Positions 19,544 to 22,479 of a stretch of DNA of 22,479 nt are shown here, piece by piece. The notes beneath the pieces are model-generated. The model saw only the letters and a list, made by a program, of their open reading frames with translations. It did not search any database and had not been told where the DNA came from. Source of the DNA: Sphacelaria rigidula (taxonomy: Eukaryota; Phaeophyceae; Sphacelariales); assembly GCA_964200075.2 (NCBI GenBank), contig CAXNAA020000331.1:1-22479 (forward strand), written 5' to 3'. The position numbers and the translations under genes are program-made. The first letter of the stretch is position 1. Every line of letters begins with the position of its first letter.

Positions 19544-21439
19544 TCGTTTTCCTGGTTCCTTCGCTTTCGATCATGTGCACATAAGTGGTGTTTCTTTTTT
19601 AGTTTTGTACAGTACAGGTGGAGGAGAGTTTCTTGCAGTAGTGTGACAGACTCGACTTTGAGGATTGTTGAAAGTTGTGGTGAAGGTTCTTCTTTATTCG
19701 GGAGGGAAAATAAGCACAACTGCATACGGTCGGGGAAATTACCGAACAACACTCCCCCGACCGAGCTAGGCGATGAGTAGTACCTTACAAGCGGACGAAG
19801 AGCGCAAGAGAACCCTGTGGTTTTAGGAAATACTAAGTGTTTTTTTAATTCTTTTCTGTGTCTTTATGGGTAGTACTGTGCGTGCATTTTTTATTAATCC
19901 TTACGCTTTTGCTGCCAAAAAGCCGTTTTAATTGTGGTGACGTCACGGCTCCGTGCCACGCGGATATACATACTGTCTGCAGCGATGAAAGACAGCAGCC
20001 TACGAAGTAAGAACGATAGTAAACACGTTTAGTAGCCCAGCGGTCAATCGCCTAACGTTGAGTTCGCAGTAGGTCAAAGTTTGGTATTGAAAAAAAGCAG
20101 ACACGTTGCAAGACGAGGTGAAACGGAGGAGAGGGCGAGAGCGAGTGCGTCCAGGAGGCCCTGTGCAGTGGATGAGATACCCTGCTGTTTCAAGTGGCGG
20201 GTGTCGAATGACGAAGGCCGTGATGTTTTGAGTTGAGCCGTTGCTCGAGAAAGTTCCTGTTTTCCTCAAATCCCGGGTCTTTAACATTAGAGCCACATTG
20301 TCGGGAGTAATAGCGAACGGAGTAGTAGTTAGCACAGGAAAATCGTTTTATTTTGAATTATGATGGCAGATGCATTTATGTGTCTTGTGTACGTACATGC
20401 GCGTGTGTGGGGGTGATGAGTCGTGAATTGGTTGTCTCTATGGACGTCGGGTACGTGGTATGTGATGAACGGTGTCGTTCCAGTAACTGTTCGGTGTATA
20501 ACTCTTTCCGTCCGATAGGTTCCACTTCGGGACACCTGCGAGAGGGCAAAGGGTATCGTGGTGGTGAGGAACCAAGCAAGACGCACGAGAGCAATGGTTA
20601 GTTGTTCGTTCATGATACAGAGCACAAGCAGGCATCCATTCGCCTTGCTTTTTACTTGGTTCCAGGGGTAGATGGTGGAGTAGTGTCGGCGTTGAAGGTA
20701 CCCTGGATTTTCCATTATATACGTCCGGCATTCACAACCCCGGCCGCGTGACACTGAAGTACCTCACGTACCCTATCCTGGCCATATCACTAGTTGCTTA
20801 GCGTATGCGATCCTCGACCCATTATAGGCTGGGTAATAAAGAAGCACGTGCAACCTCGACCGGATAGTCGATCGACTGAGAACGGAAGTCACCACGAATG
20901 GATAGACAAAAACTGTCCGTAACAGGAGACAAGTAGAGGTGAAGGATCCAGTCCTCTGATTGAATCTGACGGTAACCATTTGGAAGTTTGCTTTGTTGAA
21001 AATCCTACATTCAAATCGCTTTTTTTTTTTTTTGCTTCTTTTCATGTGCAGCACAAATTTGACGCTCAGTTCTCTCGTAGGACTGCATACAATACTAATA
21101 CCACCTACTACTTGACGCCCCAGGTCGCTCCTCCGACACCTTGTATAATTGCAATCACCACAACTGTCACAAAATCAAATACAGTATCACCTCCAGTGGA
21201 AACGTTTTCAGCGTTCACGGTGAGATGATGATAGTGTTACGTTTGAGTTTTCAAGCTTATAAGTGATGCTACGGTAGCGATACAGCAAGGGGCAGTCGAA
21301 AAATAATTTCGGGACACCTAGGCCCCGAGATCGAAAATTTGAGTTTTTGAGGGGGGTGGGGGGGGGACACCAAGCCGTATGTCCCCTGTTTTTTTGCCGA
21401 AGCGTTGGCGGATGCGGTCAGCTGCCGTGGACAGTAGAG

Positions 21440-21730
21440 ATCCTTTTATATCACATTTTATATTATATTTCATATACTATATTTCATGCATTATATATCA
21501 TATATTATGTTACATAAATATATATTTTATATATTACATAACGTTTATTATATTTCATATAAATAGGTTTATATCATTAGTCTCTATTATACTTGTTCTT
21601 CTCCTTGATATATACTATATTGTTTATATTATATACATTATATATATCTATTGTAAATATTTATATATGAAAATGTATGTGCTAGAATGTATACGATCCT
21701 TATTTCATATATTATATATAAATATGTAAA
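21440..21730. repeat. AT-rich tract of TATATT/ATTTCATAT-like units
   Basis: Almost 290 bp of A and T with rare C or G. Variants of TTTCATATA and ATTATATA recur irregularly, for example TATTTCATATACTATA, TATTTCATGCATTATA and TATTTCATATATTATA. It looks like a degenerate minisatellite. The open frame across it is a composition artefact. Confidence 0.8.
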
Positions 21731-21732
21731 GG

Positions 21733-22090
21733 AGCAGAAGCAAACATACACCTCGCAAAGCCCACCAAACTTTTCGGATTTCGTCAATGTTCATTGATCA
21801 ATTTCTTGGAACAAAGTTAACGGGAAAAAAAAATCGGGATAATTTTGATTGTCGAGAAAACACCCTTCGGCATCTGAGGTCATCGGGACAGAACGGGCAA
21901 GCAGCAGAAGCAGATATACGAACCCCACAATGAAGCCCACCAGACTTTTCGGTTATTGTCAGCGTTCAGTGATAAATTTCTTGTAACAATGAACAGAAAT
22001 AATCAAAACAGTGTTAAGTGATCAATTCCTTGTGACAAACTTGACAAAAAAAAATCGAAAAAATCATGACAATTTTCGAAAAAATGCCCT
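21733..22090. repeat. Pair of diverged direct repeats with a triplicated core
   Basis: Two long units start with AGCAGAAGC at 21733 and 21903. Both continue through AAGCCCACCA, ACTTTTCGG, and a poly-A stretch followed by TCG, and end near CCCT at 21866 and 22090. Within them a core of about 31-33 bp, built on TGATCAATTTCTTG and ACAA, occurs three times (21789-21821, 21964-21994, 22013-22045), so the second unit has an internal duplication. No coding capacity is evident. Confidence 0.7.
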
Positions 22091-22096
22091 CCGCGA

Positions 22097-22119
22097 GGGT
22101 GGGTGGGGGGGGGGGAGGG
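22097..22119 (+). repeat. G-rich tract with quadruplex pattern
   Basis: GGGTGGG followed by TGGG and a run of G interrupted by one A: at least four G-triplets with single-base loops on the plus strand. Confidence 0.6.
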
Positions 22120-22180
22120 CGCTACGTGTTCCGATTTTTTTTCGAATGCCCCCTGGGTACAGAAATATTTTCTGATATTG

Positions 22181-22346
22181 GAATTGTTGGGAGCCCCTCA
22201 TCTCATCCAAAACACGACTCATGAAAATATGCGAGAGTACGCTAGGATTGCTATTATTCCAATGTGCAGGGGATATCCCGAATAAATCTGCAAGCGGGGA
22301 TGCCCTGGCCCATACTCTCGTGCGTATAGAATCGTTGGGAGCCCCT
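22181..22346. repeat. Direct repeat of GTTGGGAGCCCCT
   Basis: The 18-base strings at 22181-22198 and 22329-22346 differ at one position, with weaker similarity on either side. Open frames of 72 codons (22221-22439 plus) and 133 codons (22064-22465 minus) overlap the pair and cannot be assigned. The window ends soon after, so a larger element may be cut off. Confidence 0.5.
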
Positions 22347-22479
22347 GAACCAGACAAAATTTCGCGGAAAGAGTCCACCCCTACCGTAGCATTGGTCTTA
22401 TACGTAGAACAGTGTTTTCGTGAGATTGAGAGTAAATGATACGATTGAGAGTGAAAAGCGGTCAATCAGTGAATGAATC

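Larger units (their letters stand above)
18681..21440. other. Region without recognisable gene
   Basis: Still partly T/G-rich on the plus strand up to about 19920. It holds homopolymer runs, a C-rich tract (19180-19204), three tandem GTGTTCC units (19523-19543) and a GTGACGTCAC palindrome (19937-19946). Minus-strand frames at 20000-20335 and 20329-20754 (up to 141 codons) match nothing I know and are not called. Confidence 0.4.

Noticed and set aside
20329-20754. 141-codon minus-strand frame
   Set aside because: No recognisable domain, overlapping frames on both strands, and no initiator or splice context; likely chance.
21379-21729. 116-codon frame rich in Ile and Tyr
   Set aside because: Produced by the A/T-only repeat tract, which happens to lack in-frame stops.
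1-22479. CRISPR arrays, rRNA, bacterial operons or phage genes
   Set aside because: No regularly spaced repeats, no rRNA signature strings and no compact coding; the window is eukaryotic.

Overview
The window looks like nuclear DNA of a eukaryote with large, repeat-rich, intron-rich genes. A stramenopile, probably a brown alga, is my best guess. The reasons are an RWP-RK regulator with GC-rich exons and long introns, a very long T/G-rich stretch after its stop codon, a decayed LINE of a type common in algae and oomycetes, and many simple repeats. There is no sign of bacterial operon structure. The taxonomic call is inference only.

Layout. Positions 1-285 hold a short dispersed repeat next to a degenerate tRNA-like sequence, together perhaps a tRNA-derived SINE on the minus strand. 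Positions 286-1880 contain no gene, only microsatellites and homopolymer tracts. Positions ~1880-4140 (minus) are a dead non-LTR retrotransposon whose reverse transcriptase can be followed through frameshifts, stops and a destroyed catalytic motif. Positions 4141-9000 are intergenic, with two copies of an ~86-bp hairpin repeat (MITE-like).

The one convincing host gene runs on the plus strand from about 9138 (or 9041) to 17286. I assembled it by eye from five exons whose splice sites and phases agree: 9138-9437, 11383-11586, 11940-11976, 12158-12189 and 16015-17286. They encode about 614 residues. An RWP-RK DNA-binding domain is split between the first two exons. It is followed by a helical linker carried partly on two microexons, then a long Gly/Ser/Pro/His-rich tail. 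The third copy of the hairpin repeat sits in the short intron between the microexons, right before the branch-point-like sequence. The last intron (3.8 kb) carries a second copy of the repeat seen at position 10.

Downstream, 17287 to about 18680 is probably the 3' untranslated region. Positions 18700-21440 hold no recognisable gene, 21440-21730 is an almost pure A/T tract, and 21730-22479 is a cluster of degenerate direct repeats. No multi-gene system, CRISPR array, rRNA or intact mobile element was found. The most interesting object is the RWP-RK gene and its microexon/hairpin architecture.
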